Positions 52,348-52,505 of a stretch of DNA of 52,505 bases are shown piece after piece (the stretch's first letter is position 1; each line of letters starts with the position of its first letter). The DNA lies in NCBI GenBank assembly GCA_016869235.1, contig VGER01000007.1, positions 1-52,505 on the forward strand, written 5' to 3'. Both the position numbers and the translations under genes were made by a program. This DNA comes from Alphaproteobacteria bacterium (GTDB lineage: Bacteria > Pseudomonadota > Alphaproteobacteria > UBA2966 > CAIVPW01). Under the pieces are notes generated by a model that was given only the letters and a program-made list of their open reading frames with translations, ran no database searches and had not been told where the DNA came from.

Positions 52348-52505
52348 GTCCTGTACCCATAAAAGGGATTCCCTTTAGGGGCCGGCTGTGATTCAAGCTT
52401 CCAAACTGTGGGAGCTTGACGATGGCGCGCTTCGATCTCAGCGACGGGGAGTGGGCGTTGATCGCTCCGCTGCTTCCCAACAAGCCGCGCGGAGTGCCGC
52501 GTGTC
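52347..52505 (+). mobile_element. Left end of an IS5-family insertion sequence, cut by the window edge
   Basis: Inferred from the transposase start at 52422. The left end probably begins GGTCCTGTACCC at 52347, following TA, which would suit the short TA-type target duplication of IS5 relatives. AAAGGGA-t-TCCCTTT is an inner palindrome at 52362-52376. The right end lies outside the window. Confidence 0.6.
52422..52505 (+). CDS. IS5-family transposase, N-terminus only (partial)
   Basis: ATG 52422 opens MARFDLSDGEWALIAPLLPN, followed by KPRGVPRV to the window edge. LSDGEWALIAPLLP is the conserved N-terminal segment (DUF4096-like) of IS5-type DDE transposases. A GGAGCTT stretch lies 8-10 bases ahead of the ATG. 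The catalytic domain is outside the window. Confidence 0.75.
   Translation, partial: MARFDLSDGEWALIAPLLPNKPRGVPRV

Overview
The window is high-GC alphaproteobacterial DNA. The strongest evidence is the origin-proximal gene order known from that class: dnaQ-coaE-aroE-maf, a gap, then hemE-hemH-hemJ-rho and, a little further on, mnmE-mnmG-rsmG-parA-parB with holA-lptE-leuS. The his cluster beside hslVU, an Omp-type porin and DUF3576 fit the same class. A Rhodospirillales-like lineage is my guess; I cannot place it more finely. Both edges lie inside insertion sequences: an IS3-type end at the left and the start of an IS5-type element at the right.

Layout. 1-0.7 kb: IS3-type end that has cut off a PAS/GAF sensor gene. 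0.8-7.2 kb: leftward his run (hisB, DUF2628, hisH, GNAT, hisA, hisF, hisE) ending in a HIT-family gene. Between hisE and the HIT gene sits an F420-reductase-like gene facing a LysR gene that carries two in-frame stops. 7.3-9.3 kb: hslVU with a sigma32-like promoter. 9.3-14.4 kb: a superoxide dismutase 3' remnant, smr, a Tim44-like gene, secB, dnaQ, coaE, aroE, maf. 14.35-14.63 kb: candidate replication origin. 14.6-18.7 kb: haem synthesis and rho.

18.7-23.4 kb: a leftward, translationally coupled trio (thioredoxin-domain protein, Ogt, TPR-sulfotransferase). 23.5-29.6 kb: a 2Fe-2S protein, tRNA modification (mnmE, mnmG), rsmG with two perfect parS sites inside its coding sequence, parA and parB. 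29.6-34.4 kb: leftward DUF3576-leuS-lptE-holA. The lptE-holA junction holds a tandem triplication of the holA start, giving two 10-codon ORFs chained by ATGA overlaps. 34.7-36.2 kb: porin with a textbook terminator.

36.2-52.5 kb: mixed housekeeping and accessory genes. These are a thiE-like gene, yggS, an OmpR-type regulator, an MBL hydrolase, purH, a TPR/glycosyltransferase-like protein, a UMF1-type MFS transporter, DUF2147, MipA/OmpV, two small membrane proteins, a PurM of archaeal type, typA, two related small periplasmic proteins, and the IS5 element. The candidate origin, parS sites 13 kb away and ParAB make this the likely chromosome replication and segregation region. I see no CRISPR array, phage or defence island, and no tRNA or rRNA gene. 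The most unusual structure is the coupled micro-ORF triplication before holA.
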